NCBI GenBank assembly: GCA_964525165.1
Contig: CAZGGG010000009.1
Span: 1-64,000 of the forward strand
Direction of reading: 5' to 3'
Origin: JAWLFI01 sp964525165
GTDB lineage: Bacteria; Bacteroidota; Bacteroidia; Chitinophagales; Saprospiraceae
Length of the DNA: 64,000 bases
The position numbers and the translations under genes were made by a program. Of the stretch, positions 8,684 through 17,322 are shown one piece after another (positions within the stretch are counted from its first letter, which is position 1; each line of letters begins with the position of its first letter). The notes beneath the pieces are model-generated. The model was not told the DNA's origin. It was given only the letters and a program-made list of their open reading frames with translations, and ran no database searches.

Positions 8684-9905
8684 AGTTCGAAATTGTCATT
8701 TTACCATTTAAAAACTTAAAACGGATATCATTTTTAACATCCCAATCATCAATTGAATGAATAGGTTTCCCCTCTTGTTCTGCTAAAATGAATCCCTTTG
8801 ATAATATTGTATAGGGGTTGATATAATTGAATTTATCAGCCAATCTTTCAAGAGCATGAGTTTCCTTCTGCAGCGAGTAGCTCGCAATATTTTTTAGCTT
8901 CATTCTGTCTTCTTGAAGAATATATTTCGCTCTCTCTAATCTATTTTGAATCAATAAGCCTAATTGAATTTGTAGTTTTTCCAGTCTTGATAATTTTCGC
9001 TCTATTTGGTAGGCAGCAGCTCTTTCAATTTTCAATTTTGATTCATGAATGCTAGCGATGAAATTGAGGTTATGATTCAAAATAGCTTCAGCGACGGCCG
9101 TAGGAGTTTTAAAGGCCGTATGTGCCACTATCTCTGTAATAGACTCGTCTATTTCATGACCAATTCCTGCATAAACTGGCAGCGCACTATTCGCTATACG
9201 CTCTGCTATAGCTAGATTATCAAAGTAACTCAAGTCAATCTTGCTTCCCCCGCCTCTGATAATTACAATGAGATCGAATTCATTTTTTTGTTTATTAATT
9301 TCATGTAATTGAGCACACACCTCTTCTTCCACTTTATCACCTTGCATTGCTGCTTGAAATAATGTATAGTTCACTTTCAAGTGGTAAGGATTACCTTTGA
9401 TACTACTAATAAAATCAGCTAAACCCGCAGCCGATTCTGAAGATATCACAGCAATATTTTGAATCACGCTTGGTATGGGAATACTTTTATTAGGTTGGAT
9501 GAGCCCTCTTTTTTTAATGGCCTCCAGGATTTTCGCTCTTCTGGACGCAAAAGCACCCATGGTATAGGAAGGGTCGATCCGGCTTATTTGAAACTTCAGA
9601 CCATACAATTCATGATATTCAACTTTAAGGTTCATTTGTATTTCCAATCCTTCCGTAAGGATTTCGTCAAGAATATCTCCATACTGAGTTTTGAGTTTAG
9701 ATCGAGTGCCTTTCCAGAGTACTGCTTGTGCTTTCGCAATAATGGTATCTGTTTCTTCTGACTTTTCAACCAATTCAATATAGGTGTGACCTCTATGGAT
9801 ATTTACTTTTGCTAATTCAGCTACCACTTGAATTTCTTCATTAAAGTTCAATACCATGACTTTTTTAATGAAGTGTTGTAATTCGAAAAGACTTAATGAT
9901 TTCAT
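8664..9905 (-). CDS. xseA: Exodeoxyribonuclease VII large subunit
   Basis: The catalytic subunit of exonuclease VII, 413 residues. An N-terminal OB-fold (residues about 1-100) binds single-stranded DNA. The catalytic domain contains IAVISSESAAGLADFI, a DLIVIIRGGGSKIDLSYFD segment and PVYAGIGHEID, all typical of XseA. A long coiled-coil section (about 280-370) follows, where XseB docks. The protein is slightly shorter than the E. coli enzyme (about 456). The gene follows sucC on the same strand, but a strong hairpin at 9919-9951 separates them. Confidence 0.95.
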   Translation of the reverse strand: MKSLSLFELQHFIKKVMVLNFNEEIQVVAELAKVNIHRGHTYIELVEKSEETDTIIAKAQAVLWKGTRSKLKTQYGDILDEILTEGLEIQMNLKVEYHELYGLKFQISRIDPSYTMGAFASRRAKILEAIKKRGLIQPNKSIPIPSVIQNIAVISSESAAGLADFISSIKGNPYHLKVNYTLFQAAMQGDKVEEEVCAQLHEINKQKNEFDLIVIIRGGGSKIDLSYFDNLAIAERIANSALPVYAGIGHEIDESITEIVAHTAFKTPTAVAEAILNHNLNFIASIHESKLKIERAAAYQIERKLSRLEKLQIQLGLLIQNRLERAKYILQEDRMKLKNIASYSLQKETHALERLADKFNYINPYTILSKGFILAEQEGKPIHSIDDWDVKNDIRFKFLNGKMTISNYESKRD

Positions 9906-9910
9906 ATCCT

Positions 9911-9951
9911 AAAAATACGAAGAGGAATGTTGCTTCGCATCATTCCTCTTC
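9911..9951 (-). terminator. Intrinsic terminator after sucC
   Basis: A perfect 11-bp inverted repeat (GAAGAGGAATG at 9919-9929 and CATTCCTCTTC at 9941-9951) encloses an 11-base loop. Read on the minus strand it is followed by GTATTTTTA. It sits 25 bases past the sucC stop and just before the xseA start, so it most likely ends sucC transcription. Partial read-through into xseA is possible because no other promoter is obvious. Confidence 0.72.
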
Positions 9952-9976
9952 TAGTCCTTTACCAGATAAGGTATAT

Positions 9977-11179
9977 TTAAGCAAGTACTTCTTGTACCAA
10001 ATCGGCAGCTTCCTGCAACAAGATTGCAGAGTGTACCTCTAATCCGGATTCATCAATAATTTGCTTTGCTTCTTCGGCATTGGTGCCTTGCAAGCGCACA
10101 ATGATAGGTACCTCGATATTGCCAAGGTTCTTGTAGGCATCGACAACTCCTTGAGCCACGCGATCGCAGCGAACAATACCGCCAAAGATGTTGATTAAAA
10201 TAGCTTTCACTTTTTCATCTCTCAAAATAATTCTGAACGCTTGTTCTACACGTTCTGCATTTGCGGTACCTCCGACATCTAAGAAGTTTGCCGGATCGCC
10301 TCCTGATAGTTTAATGATATCCATAGTCGCCATAGCCAGTCCGGCTCCGTTGACCATGCATCCAACATTTCCATCAAGATTTACATAGTTTAAACCAAAA
10401 CTTTTGGCTTCTACTTCAACCGGATCTTCCTCACTTGTATCTCTCATCTCGGCGATATCCTTGTGTCGGAACAATGAATTGTCATCAATAGTCACCTTGC
10501 AATCTACCGCCAGAATACGATCATCTGAAGTTTTTAAACATGGGTTAATTTCGAATAGAGAAGCGTCGGAAGAAGTAAATGCTTTATAAAGGCTTGAAAT
10601 AAACCGAGTCATTTCTTTAAAAGCTTTACCGCTCAAGCCTAAATTGAAAGCTACCTTGCGAGCTTGAAATCCTTGGAGCCCTAGGGTGGGGTGTATGTAT
10701 TCTTTATAGACTTTTTCCGGTGTCTCCTCTGCTACAGCTTCAATATCCATTCCTCCTTCAGTAGAATAGATAATGACATTTTGCTTTCTTTCACGATCCA
10801 TTAAGATCGAGATATAGTATTCCTCACATGCGTCGAAATCCGGGGCATAGGCATCTTCAGCAATGAGAATTTTCTGCACCAATTTTCCGGGTCCGTTTAA
10901 TCCTCCCGGAGTTTGAGGTGTTTTTAGATGCATCCCTAATATATTTCCCGCATGCTCTTTGAATTCTTCTATGCCAGTAGCGAGTTTAACTCCTCCACCT
11001 TTACCTCTTCCACCGGCATGTATCTGTGCTTTCACGACTACAGTATCATTGTTGGTGTTTTGGCTCATCGTTTCATAAGCCTTGAGGGCATCTTCCATAT
11101 TTTCGGCTACAATTCCCTCTTGGATATTGACTCCGTATTGCTTTAGTAATTCTTTACCTTGATATTCATGCAAATTCAT
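9977..11179 (-). CDS. sucC: Succinate-CoA ligase (ADP/GDP-forming) subunit beta
   Basis: TCA-cycle enzyme subunit that, with SucD, interconverts succinyl-CoA and succinate with nucleotide phosphorylation. The family N-terminus MNLHEYQGKELL fixes the start at 11179; a further upstream in-frame Met at 11206 would add nine non-conserved residues. The ATP-grasp domain shows KAQIHAGGRGKGGGVKLA, and the C-terminal flavodoxin-like domain contains GGTANAERV and INIFGGIVRCDRVAQG. The 400-residue length is usual. sucD is not next to it. It is followed by a clear hairpin terminator. Confidence 0.96.
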   Translation of the reverse strand: MNLHEYQGKELLKQYGVNIQEGIVAENMEDALKAYETMSQNTNNDTVVVKAQIHAGGRGKGGGVKLATGIEEFKEHAGNILGMHLKTPQTPGGLNGPGKLVQKILIAEDAYAPDFDACEEYYISILMDRERKQNVIIYSTEGGMDIEAVAEETPEKVYKEYIHPTLGLQGFQARKVAFNLGLSGKAFKEMTRFISSLYKAFTSSDASLFEINPCLKTSDDRILAVDCKVTIDDNSLFRHKDIAEMRDTSEEDPVEVEAKSFGLNYVNLDGNVGCMVNGAGLAMATMDIIKLSGGDPANFLDVGGTANAERVEQAFRIILRDEKVKAILINIFGGIVRCDRVAQGVVDAYKNLGNIEVPIIVRLQGTNAEEAKQIIDESGLEVHSAILLQEAADLVQEVLA

Positions 11180-11213
11180 AGGTTCCGCTTTATAGTTTGT
11201 GCTCAAATGTAAT

Positions 11214-11248
11214 AAAAAAAAGGCTGTTTGGGGATCCCTAAACAGCCT
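11214..11248 (-). terminator. Intrinsic terminator after the metalloprotease gene
   Basis: The inverted repeat AGGCTGTTT / AAACAGCCT (11221-11229 and 11240-11248) has a loop that can pair further through GGGATCCC. Read on the minus strand the stem is followed by a run of seven T residues. It lies 24 bases past the stop of the gene at 11272-12809, which it should terminate, and about 35 bases upstream of the sucC start. Confidence 0.85.
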
Positions 11249-11271
11249 AGACTTCTAACAATTATATTGTC

Positions 11272-12809
11272 TTATGGCAACAATAGTTTTTTGCTGATTG
11301 TGCCAGACTCATCCCTGTAATTCAGGATATAAACACCGGAAGTAAGATTGGTTAAAATCAAGCTCCAATCATTAAAACCATTGATGGTTTGAGTCTTTTG
11401 ACTGTACACCAGTTGGCCATTTAAATTAGTTATGGTTATTTGCCCAATAGATGCATAATTAGATCGATAAGTTAAATTCACTTTCTCTCCTTTCATTATA
11501 GGATTAGGATAGACAGAGAATAGATCAGATGCAATAGGCTGTATGGAGGATACCGGATCTTGTGCCTCTACCAAGTATTCATCACTGAAATCTTCACACG
11601 TAAATAGTGCATTGAAAGGTTTTACACGCCATTCATAAAAGGATCCTTTCTCAAAAAAGTCAATATTGATAAAGGTATCCGATAAGAAGAATCTATAGTC
11701 CGGAGGGGTAGCGAATGGGAGGCGTTTGGTGATTTCTATTAAATAATGAGTGGCATTTTCGACAGTTTTCCAACTCAAAGTTGCGTCATCAAACTGTACG
11801 ATTTCTCCATCAAATCCAGCGGTAGGTTCGAAATCATTTTCATCAAAGTTTATAGCCTCAGGGATGGGATTATTAGAAATGAGCCCACTTCTTTGATTAT
11901 TAATATTCCATATCATAGCATCCGTTTGCTCATCCGAAAAGAATCGAGCGCATCTGTCATTTGCGTAGCTCATGATATTTCTTCCGTCTACTAAGAAGGT
12001 CACAGAATCAGGATCCATTAATGAGTCCGGGCTGTTAAAACCTCTACAAGTCCAACGGNNNNNNNNNNGAAACTCAAGTAGTCTGCTTCTGTATCACAAA
12101 AACCATCTGCTGCAGTTTCACAATTGGAACCATCTGCTTTTTCAACATCCCTGCCTCCTATTCTTGTGGGGGCTACTTCACCATATTCATAATCAGTCCC
12201 TTCCCAACCAACGAATGTATGTGGTAATGAAAAGAAATGGCCAAGTTCATGTGACCAGGTAGTATTGTCTGCACCTAGGCAGCCTTTGCTTAAAGCTACA
12301 GCATTTCCTTGTGATGAATAATAACCACAGTTTCCGGCAGGGTTAGAAACGATATAACAATTCACAAATCCGTTTACATTATTCAACGACATCATCTGGC
12401 GTCCAATCGTAAAACCGTGATCATTATATCGGTCATTAGCAATGTAATTGATTTCGTCATCCATTTCCATGAGGATGCCTGACTGAATCATATCTTCATT
12501 GAGTTTGCAAACACTCTCTAAAAGTTGATCAAGTCCATAAAAACCTTCTCCTTGATCCGTTCCTACTAAATGGACCTTCATACGAATGAAGACCGTATCA
12601 TTTTGATTTCTAAACTGAATGTCTGATTTCTGTGCTCTATATTCAATTAAAGCCGGAGAAATCTCTCCTGGTGTTCCGCAGGGATGAAGGTTTTGCGCCT
12701 GAAGAGAAGCGTTAAACAATAGGCCCATGGTCAATATGGACAAAATTGATAGTGTGTTGAATCGTTTCTTCAAAATGTTCTTTGTTTTAAATGTCACTTG
12801 TATAAGCAT
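11272..12809 (-). CDS. Secreted metzincin metalloprotease (M43-like) with T9SS sorting domain, split by an assembly gap
   Basis: One gene read in two frames because an unsized N run (12059-12068) interrupts it. The N-terminal part has a signal peptide (cleavage near LQAQ, residue 39) and the zinc site HELGHFFSLPH at residues 187-197, matching the metzincin spacing HExxHxxGxxH except that Ser replaces Gly. After the gap, the Met-turn NIMSY and a fibronectin-like domain follow, then a C-terminal type A sorting domain (VYPNPIMKGEKVNLTY). Such proteins are exported by the type IX system and cleave extracellular proteins; the substrate is unknown. The Met at 12018 in the second piece is internal: upstream codons continue in frame to the gap. 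Confidence 0.87.
12059..12068. other. Assembly gap (10 N) inside the metalloprotease gene
   Basis: Ten N residues. The flanking coding frames differ, so the run is a placeholder and the true missing length is unknown. Confidence 0.95.
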
Positions 12810-12892
12810 GCTATCGTGAGAAACGCAAAAATAGAAAATTTAATTTCCAAAAGCTTTTCTTAGCATTCAATAATTCCTCATTTATAAAACCT

Positions 12893-12917
12893 TTTGCTGC
12901 GGGAATCCTTACATTTG
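12893..12917 (+). promoter_or_regulatory. Candidate Bacteroidota-type promoter for mdh
   Basis: TTTG at 12893-12896 and TACATTTG (matching TAnnTTTG) at 12910-12917. The 13-base spacing is shorter than the usual 17-23, so the -33 element is doubtful while the -7 element is good. It places transcription start near 12923, about 30 bases before the mdh ATG, and argues against a start at the in-frame upstream TTG (12894). Confidence 0.4.
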
Positions 12918-12953
12918 CAGCAAAATTATTTTAGACACCAAAAAGAACATTCA

Positions 12954-13883
12954 ATGCGTAAAGTAACGGTAGTGGGTGCGGGTAATGTTGGAGCGACAGT
13001 AGCCAACGTTTTAGCGCACAAAGACTTAATTGAGGAAGTAGTTTTGTTGGATATTAAAGGTGACATGGCAAGAGGAAAAGCTCTTGATTCATGGCAGCAA
13101 GCCTCTGTAGACTACTATAGTACCCGATTGAAAGGTACAGAAGATTATGCGGATACAGCTGATTCAGAAGTTGTTGTAATCACTGCGGGTATACCGAGAA
13201 AACCTGGAATGAGCAGAGATGATTTGATTTCTACAAATGCAGGTATCGTTACTGACGTTACGAATAACATTCTAAAATACAGCAAGAATCCAATTATCAT
13301 TGTTGTTTCGAATCCTTTGGATGTCATGACCTATGCCGCACACCAAGCTTCCGGCTTGGATAGCTCAAGAGTTTTTGGGATGGCAGGAATATTAGATACG
13401 GCTCGATACAGAGCTTTCCTTGCATCAGAAATCAATACTTCTCCCAAAGATATACAAGCTGTGTTGATGGGTGGTCACGGAGACACTATGGTACCACTCC
13501 CCAGATATACTACAGTTGCAGGTATTCCTGTTACAGAATTGATAGAAGAGGAGAAATTAAATGCAATTATCGAACGCACTAAAATGGGTGGGGGAGAATT
13601 AGTAAAATTAATGGGGACTTCTGCTTGGTATGCTCCCGGTGCAGCTGCTGCACAAATGGTTGAAGCCATCCTTAAGAATGAAAATAGGATTTTCCCTTGT
13701 TGCGTTAAGTTAAATGGTGAATATGGCTTGAAAGATATTTTCTTGGGAGTTCCTGTTAAGCTTTCTTCAAACGGTATAGAACAAATTATTGAGCTAGACC
13801 TAAATGAAGAAGAAAAGTCATTATTAAATACTTCTGCAGAGCATGTAAAGTCTGTTATGGACGTTTATGATAATATGAAGTAA
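12954..13883 (+). CDS. mdh: Malate dehydrogenase
   Basis: NAD-dependent malate/oxaloacetate interconversion in the TCA cycle. The start at 12954 gives MRKVTVVGAGNVGATV, with the nucleotide-binding GAGNVGA at residues 8-14, and a 309-residue protein, the normal length for the LDH-like MDH group. Malate-specificity arginines are in GIPRKPGMSRDDL. The NAD/substrate section is VVSNPLDVMTYAA, and the catalytic His lies in VLMGGHGDTMVPL. An upstream in-frame TTG would add 20 unrelated residues and overlap the likely promoter. A hairpin follows the stop codon. Confidence 0.96.
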   Translation: MRKVTVVGAGNVGATVANVLAHKDLIEEVVLLDIKGDMARGKALDSWQQASVDYYSTRLKGTEDYADTADSEVVVITAGIPRKPGMSRDDLISTNAGIVTDVTNNILKYSKNPIIIVVSNPLDVMTYAAHQASGLDSSRVFGMAGILDTARYRAFLASEINTSPKDIQAVLMGGHGDTMVPLPRYTTVAGIPVTELIEEEKLNAIIERTKMGGGELVKLMGTSAWYAPGAAAAQMVEAILKNENRIFPCCVKLNGEYGLKDIFLGVPVKLSSNGIEQIIELDLNEEEKSLLNTSAEHVKSVMDVYDNMK

Positions 13884-13889
13884 TGGAGA

Positions 13890-13917
13890 TGTGTGGGATC
13901 TTTCCGGATCCCACACA
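13890..13917 (+). terminator. Hairpin after mdh, probable terminator
   Basis: A perfect 11-bp inverted repeat, TGTGTGGGATC (13890-13900) and GATCCCACACA (13907-13917), with a six-base loop starts seven bases after the mdh stop. Only a weak T-rich stretch (ACTATTTTC) follows, so termination may be incomplete. The position suits an mdh 3' end. Confidence 0.6.
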
Positions 13918-13953
13918 AACTATTTTCACTGATTGCTCGTTTAACCTTTGATT

Positions 13954-14508
13954 ATGAAGAACTCTATCAATATTTCTCGAGCGCTTAGCCGCATGAAAAC
14001 CAACAAAGGTCGTTCAGTGGACGAATTATCTGCACAAAAGCCTGTTTTATTGGTTTTCCTTAGAAATTTCGGCTGTACATTTTGCCGTCAGGCACTCAGC
14101 GATATCCGCAGAGATAGAGAACTCATCCAAAAGAATAATACACAAATAGTATTGGTACATCTTAATGATGAAGCTGTGACGCAGAAATATATGCAGCGAT
14201 ATGAATTAATGGATGTAGAACGTGTGATGGACAAACACATGAAATTCTATGCTGACTTTGGATTGGTCAAAGGGAATTTCAAACAACTATTTGGTCTGCA
14301 GAACTGGATTAAAGGTTTTGAATCTGCAGTGGTAAATGGTCATGGAATTAGTCCACCGATCGGAGATGGTTTACAAATGCCGGGAGTGTTTCTGATTGAT
14401 CAAGGCCAAGTAGTAAATGAATTTATTCATAAGTCAGCATCTGATCGGCCGGACTATGTTCAGCTTTCTGTTATCAATAAGAAAACAAGCTCAACTCCTG
14501 TTTCATAG
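13954..14508 (+). CDS. Peroxiredoxin-like redox protein (AhpC/TSA_2, SelL-related)
   Basis: A 185-residue cytoplasmic thioredoxin-fold protein with no signal peptide. The motif GCTFCR puts cysteines at residues 41 and 44, at the end of a LLVFLRNF strand as in the AhpC-TSA_2/SelL-related group. VFLIDQGQVVNEFIHKSASD is the matching C-terminal strand and helix. Such proteins are presumed thiol-dependent reductases or peroxidases; substrates are not known. ATG at 13954 is preferred over a TTG two codons upstream. It is followed 26 bases later by a secreted protein gene. Confidence 0.8.
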   Translation: MKNSINISRALSRMKTNKGRSVDELSAQKPVLLVFLRNFGCTFCRQALSDIRRDRELIQKNNTQIVLVHLNDEAVTQKYMQRYELMDVERVMDKHMKFYADFGLVKGNFKQLFGLQNWIKGFESAVVNGHGISPPIGDGLQMPGVFLIDQGQVVNEFIHKSASDRPDYVQLSVINKKTSSTPVS

Positions 14509-14534
14509 TTTGTTTGGTGGATAATCTAATCCGA

Positions 14535-15368
14535 ATGAGGCTCCTGTTTATATGTTTCCTTTTCCCATTTTGCGTGAATGCACAGTTAGATGCAGATTTC
14601 TATGCAGATGTAATGAGTCACGCAAAATCTTTTGAACATCGCAAATTAGCCCACGATAGTTTGGTGGATATATTTGATCGATATAATTCCAAAGGTGCGA
14701 CACTTCCTACCTTATCGCCACCTGTACAGATCAAGTATTCACCTGATTCTGTTTATCAGCTTGTTAGTTGGCAATTAATCGGAGATCAAGAAGCGGAGAT
14801 AACCTTTGGTTGCTTGTATAGTGCCTCGGACTCTTCTGTCATCAAATTTAATGACGTCTCTAAATTTCAAAGTGATCAAAAGTTTGGATCCTTTGGTTCC
14901 AACAGATGGATAGGGGCGGTTTATACTAAGCTGTTCCGTGTTCCGGGACTAGACAGTATATGGTTTGCTTTTGGATATAATAGAATTAATCCCTTTGAAA
15001 CCCTCTATATCATTGAACCCATTAATGTTGTAGGTAATAAGGTGGTGTTTGGATTTCCCCTTTTTGAGGACGAAGAGGGATCTTTGCAAGATCGACTGAT
15101 TTGGAAAATTTCAAATGGAGCTGTCAATCCTATAGATATCGCAGATTCTTTAAATCGAATCATAGCACCACATCTAGCCATGGTTCCATATGGTTCGAAC
15201 CAACAACGATCTATTCATGTCCCTGATGGCACCTACGAGTATTGGGAGTGGGATGGTGAAATTTGGAAGTATCACGAACGCTTATATGAGCAACGTTTTC
15301 AGGAGTTAATTATTGATAGTACCAAGGTGAGGCAAGAGAAAAGAGACCTATTCGGTAGAAGACAATAG
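14535..15368 (+). CDS. Secreted protein of unknown function
   Basis: About 277 residues from the ATG at 14535, with a clear signal peptide (MRLLFICFLFPFCVNAQ). A TTG seven codons upstream is open but would bury the signal peptide. The mature part is mixed alpha/beta and rich in aromatic residues (SVYQLVSWQLIGDQEAE, DSIWFAFGYNRINPFE), with no recognised catalytic motif. It is presumably periplasmic or outer-membrane associated. It lies between a redoxin gene and an esterase-like gene and ends one base before the latter's ATG, so these three may form an operon. No function can be assigned. Confidence 0.65.
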   Translation: MRLLFICFLFPFCVNAQLDADFYADVMSHAKSFEHRKLAHDSLVDIFDRYNSKGATLPTLSPPVQIKYSPDSVYQLVSWQLIGDQEAEITFGCLYSASDSSVIKFNDVSKFQSDQKFGSFGSNRWIGAVYTKLFRVPGLDSIWFAFGYNRINPFETLYIIEPINVVGNKVVFGFPLFEDEEGSLQDRLIWKISNGAVNPIDIADSLNRIIAPHLAMVPYGSNQQRSIHVPDGTYEYWEWDGEIWKYHERLYEQRFQELIIDSTKVRQEKRDLFGRRQ

Positions 15369-15369
15369 C

Positions 15370-16008
15370 ATGGCACGAATAGAGAAATTGAAGACCGAGC
15401 GGACAACCCATGTCTATCATTGTGGTTTACCATTAGAAGAAGCGAGTCATCTTTGGTTAGTCTTGCACGGATATGCTCAAAGTCCGGAAGAAATCCTTCC
15501 TATTGTAGAAAAGATTGATGGTCCACACGCCTTTATAATACCAGAAGCTTTCTCTAAATTTTACAGAAAGGGTTTTTCCGGCGAGGTGGTGAGTAGTTGG
15601 ATGACAGCTAAACACAGACTGGACGAGATTGAGAATCAGAGAGAATATCTGAATCAGGTTTATGGCAGATATTTTTTAGACTTTAAGGGTATAAAAAGTT
15701 GTTTAGGCTTTAGTCAAGGTGTTGCTACAGCAAATCGGTGGATAGAGTCCCACGCGAATATTCTTTTTGATCATTATATTCTATACGCGGGTTGGCCTCC
15801 TGAAGATATAAACTACGACAATAGGGCTTGGCAAGAAATGGATCTGCACTATGCACTTGGAAGTAAGGACTATTTTTTACCCGCTGAAAGGGTGAAAGCC
15901 CTTCTTGGTTTACCTTTCTTTAAGGAACTTTCTCCACAACTCGAAAAGTTTGATGGAGGCCATCAATTAGATGCGGAAGTATTGCAAAAAATCATTGATC
16001 GATTTTAG
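15370..16008 (+). CDS. Alpha/beta hydrolase, phospholipase/carboxylesterase type
   Basis: A 212-residue serine hydrolase. LWLVLHGYAQSPEE (residues about 28-41) forms the oxyanion-hole strand. The nucleophile elbow is GFSQG at 113-117 (Ser115), with Asp167 in GSKDYFLP and His198 in FDGGHQLD completing a plausible triad. This pattern fits the YpfH/Abhydrolase_2 carboxylesterases that act on short acyl esters. No signal peptide is visible, so it is cytoplasmic. Its last 42 bases overlap the 3' end of tilS on the opposite strand. Confidence 0.8.
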   Translation: MARIEKLKTERTTHVYHCGLPLEEASHLWLVLHGYAQSPEEILPIVEKIDGPHAFIIPEAFSKFYRKGFSGEVVSSWMTAKHRLDEIENQREYLNQVYGRYFLDFKGIKSCLGFSQGVATANRWIESHANILFDHYILYAGWPPEDINYDNRAWQEMDLHYALGSKDYFLPAERVKALLGLPFFKELSPQLEKFDGGHQLDAEVLQKIIDRF

Positions 16009-17322
16009 GTCTTTTCTTTTTTCCAGATGAATCCTAAGGACAGCTTGATTGGGTGTCGATTTACAGCTATCCGAAATGGTATGTCCAACAACCCATAATA
16101 TTTTAGCGTCAACGAGCTGTTCGATGACGAACACCTCCTTCTTTAAAATCGCTGGGACTTTCGCATCAATGAGCACATCAGATACTAGTTTGTGTTTGCC
16201 CTTCATACCTAGAGGGTCTATTTTGTCTCCTGCTTTCCAATGCCTAATCCGCAAAGGAAACACGACTTTCTTCCAATCGAAATATGCAGAGTGTTGAATA
16301 TCCTCAAATTCTAAGGGTGGTAAGTCGAGAAATTCCGTTTCTATATCTAGTATTTCACCATTTAATTTGCCGGGGGCTTCAATGATTTGAGTTATGCTAC
16401 CGGTACAAGCAGGACATATTAAAATATGTTTCCTGTCATTTTGGGTGTGGAAGTTTGTTTTATGAATTATAGAACCTGAATGATCCACACTTAATAATTG
16501 GTGGATCTCGTCTTGATTCAACGCCCCTTTGAAGAGATGGTGTAAAAAAGCTTCTTTGGGTTCCGGAATCTCGGAAAATGGTAATCGAATCGATAGATCA
16601 GCATGGCCATGCTTTTTCAGGAGCGCAACAATCATCGACTCAAGGATTGATTGATCTGCTGTTAGATTGCCAATCGTCTTTTGAACTCCGGATTGCCAAT
16701 CGGGAAAGTTTGCATTTAAAGATGTAAAGACTTTATTTCGAATGATATTACGTGTGTATTTATTTTCAAGATTGCTACTATCTATTCTATATGGCACCTT
16801 ATATTCCGTATTCCAATCCAGAATTTGAGCCTTATTCAGACAAAGAATAGGACGTATGATATCATCTCTTTGAGCTTTCAAGCTTGTCAAGCCTTTTAAA
16901 CCAGTACCTCTGAATAGATGGAACAACAAGGTTTCTATCCTATCTTCCCGATGATGCGCAGTTGCTATATAATCTAGTTTGTCTTTTTCTTTTATAGATC
17001 GAAACCAATCATATCGAAATGCTCTGGCTTGCTCTTGAAAATTACCACTTGAATCAAATTTTCCTGTTTTAGTACAGTATAGTTTTATATCGTATTTCGC
17101 ACAATACACCTTAACTAGTTCCTCATCCTTTTGTGATTCACTTCCTCTCATTTGATAATTGACATGTGCAGCAACCAGTTGTGCATTCTGATGTACTCTA
17201 AGGAAATCTAGAAGCATCATAGAGTCAGGTCCACCGCTAACGCCCACTAAAATCTTATCGTAAGGGGTGAAAAGCTTCTCCCTCGCGATGAATTCTTGAA
17301 TAATCAGCCTTAGTGCTTCCAT
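15967..17322 (-). CDS. tilS: tRNA(Ile)-lysidine synthase
   Basis: Modifies C34 of the tRNA-Ile CAU anticodon to lysidine so that it reads AUA, an essential reaction. The ATP-pyrophosphatase P-loop SGGPDS is at residues 29-34, followed by AAHVNYQMRG and the family segment ATAHHREDRIETLLFHLFRG. The C-terminal TilS domain is present. The start is placed at 17322, where the ATG overlaps the mltG stop (TAATG); a farther in-frame Met at 17349 lies within mltG coding sequence and adds nine non-conserved residues. It overlaps the hydrolase gene by 42 bases at the 3' end. Length is about 451 residues. Confidence 0.94.
   Translation of the reverse strand: MEALRLIIQEFIAREKLFTPYDKILVGVSGGPDSMMLLDFLRVHQNAQLVAAHVNYQMRGSESQKDEELVKVYCAKYDIKLYCTKTGKFDSSGNFQEQARAFRYDWFRSIKEKDKLDYIATAHHREDRIETLLFHLFRGTGLKGLTSLKAQRDDIIRPILCLNKAQILDWNTEYKVPYRIDSSNLENKYTRNIIRNKVFTSLNANFPDWQSGVQKTIGNLTADQSILESMIVALLKKHGHADLSIRLPFSEIPEPKEAFLHHLFKGALNQDEIHQLLSVDHSGSIIHKTNFHTQNDRKHILICPACTGSITQIIEAPGKLNGEILDIETEFLDLPPLEFEDIQHSAYFDWKKVVFPLRIRHWKAGDKIDPLGMKGKHKLVSDVLIDAKVPAILKKEVFVIEQLVDAKILWVVGHTISDSCKSTPNQAVLRIHLEKRKDLKSINDFLQYFRI

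Noticed and set aside
12018..12809. Metalloprotease as two separate genes
   Set aside because: The downstream frame stays open up to the gap, and the zinc motif and Met-turn lie on either side in the order expected for one enzyme.
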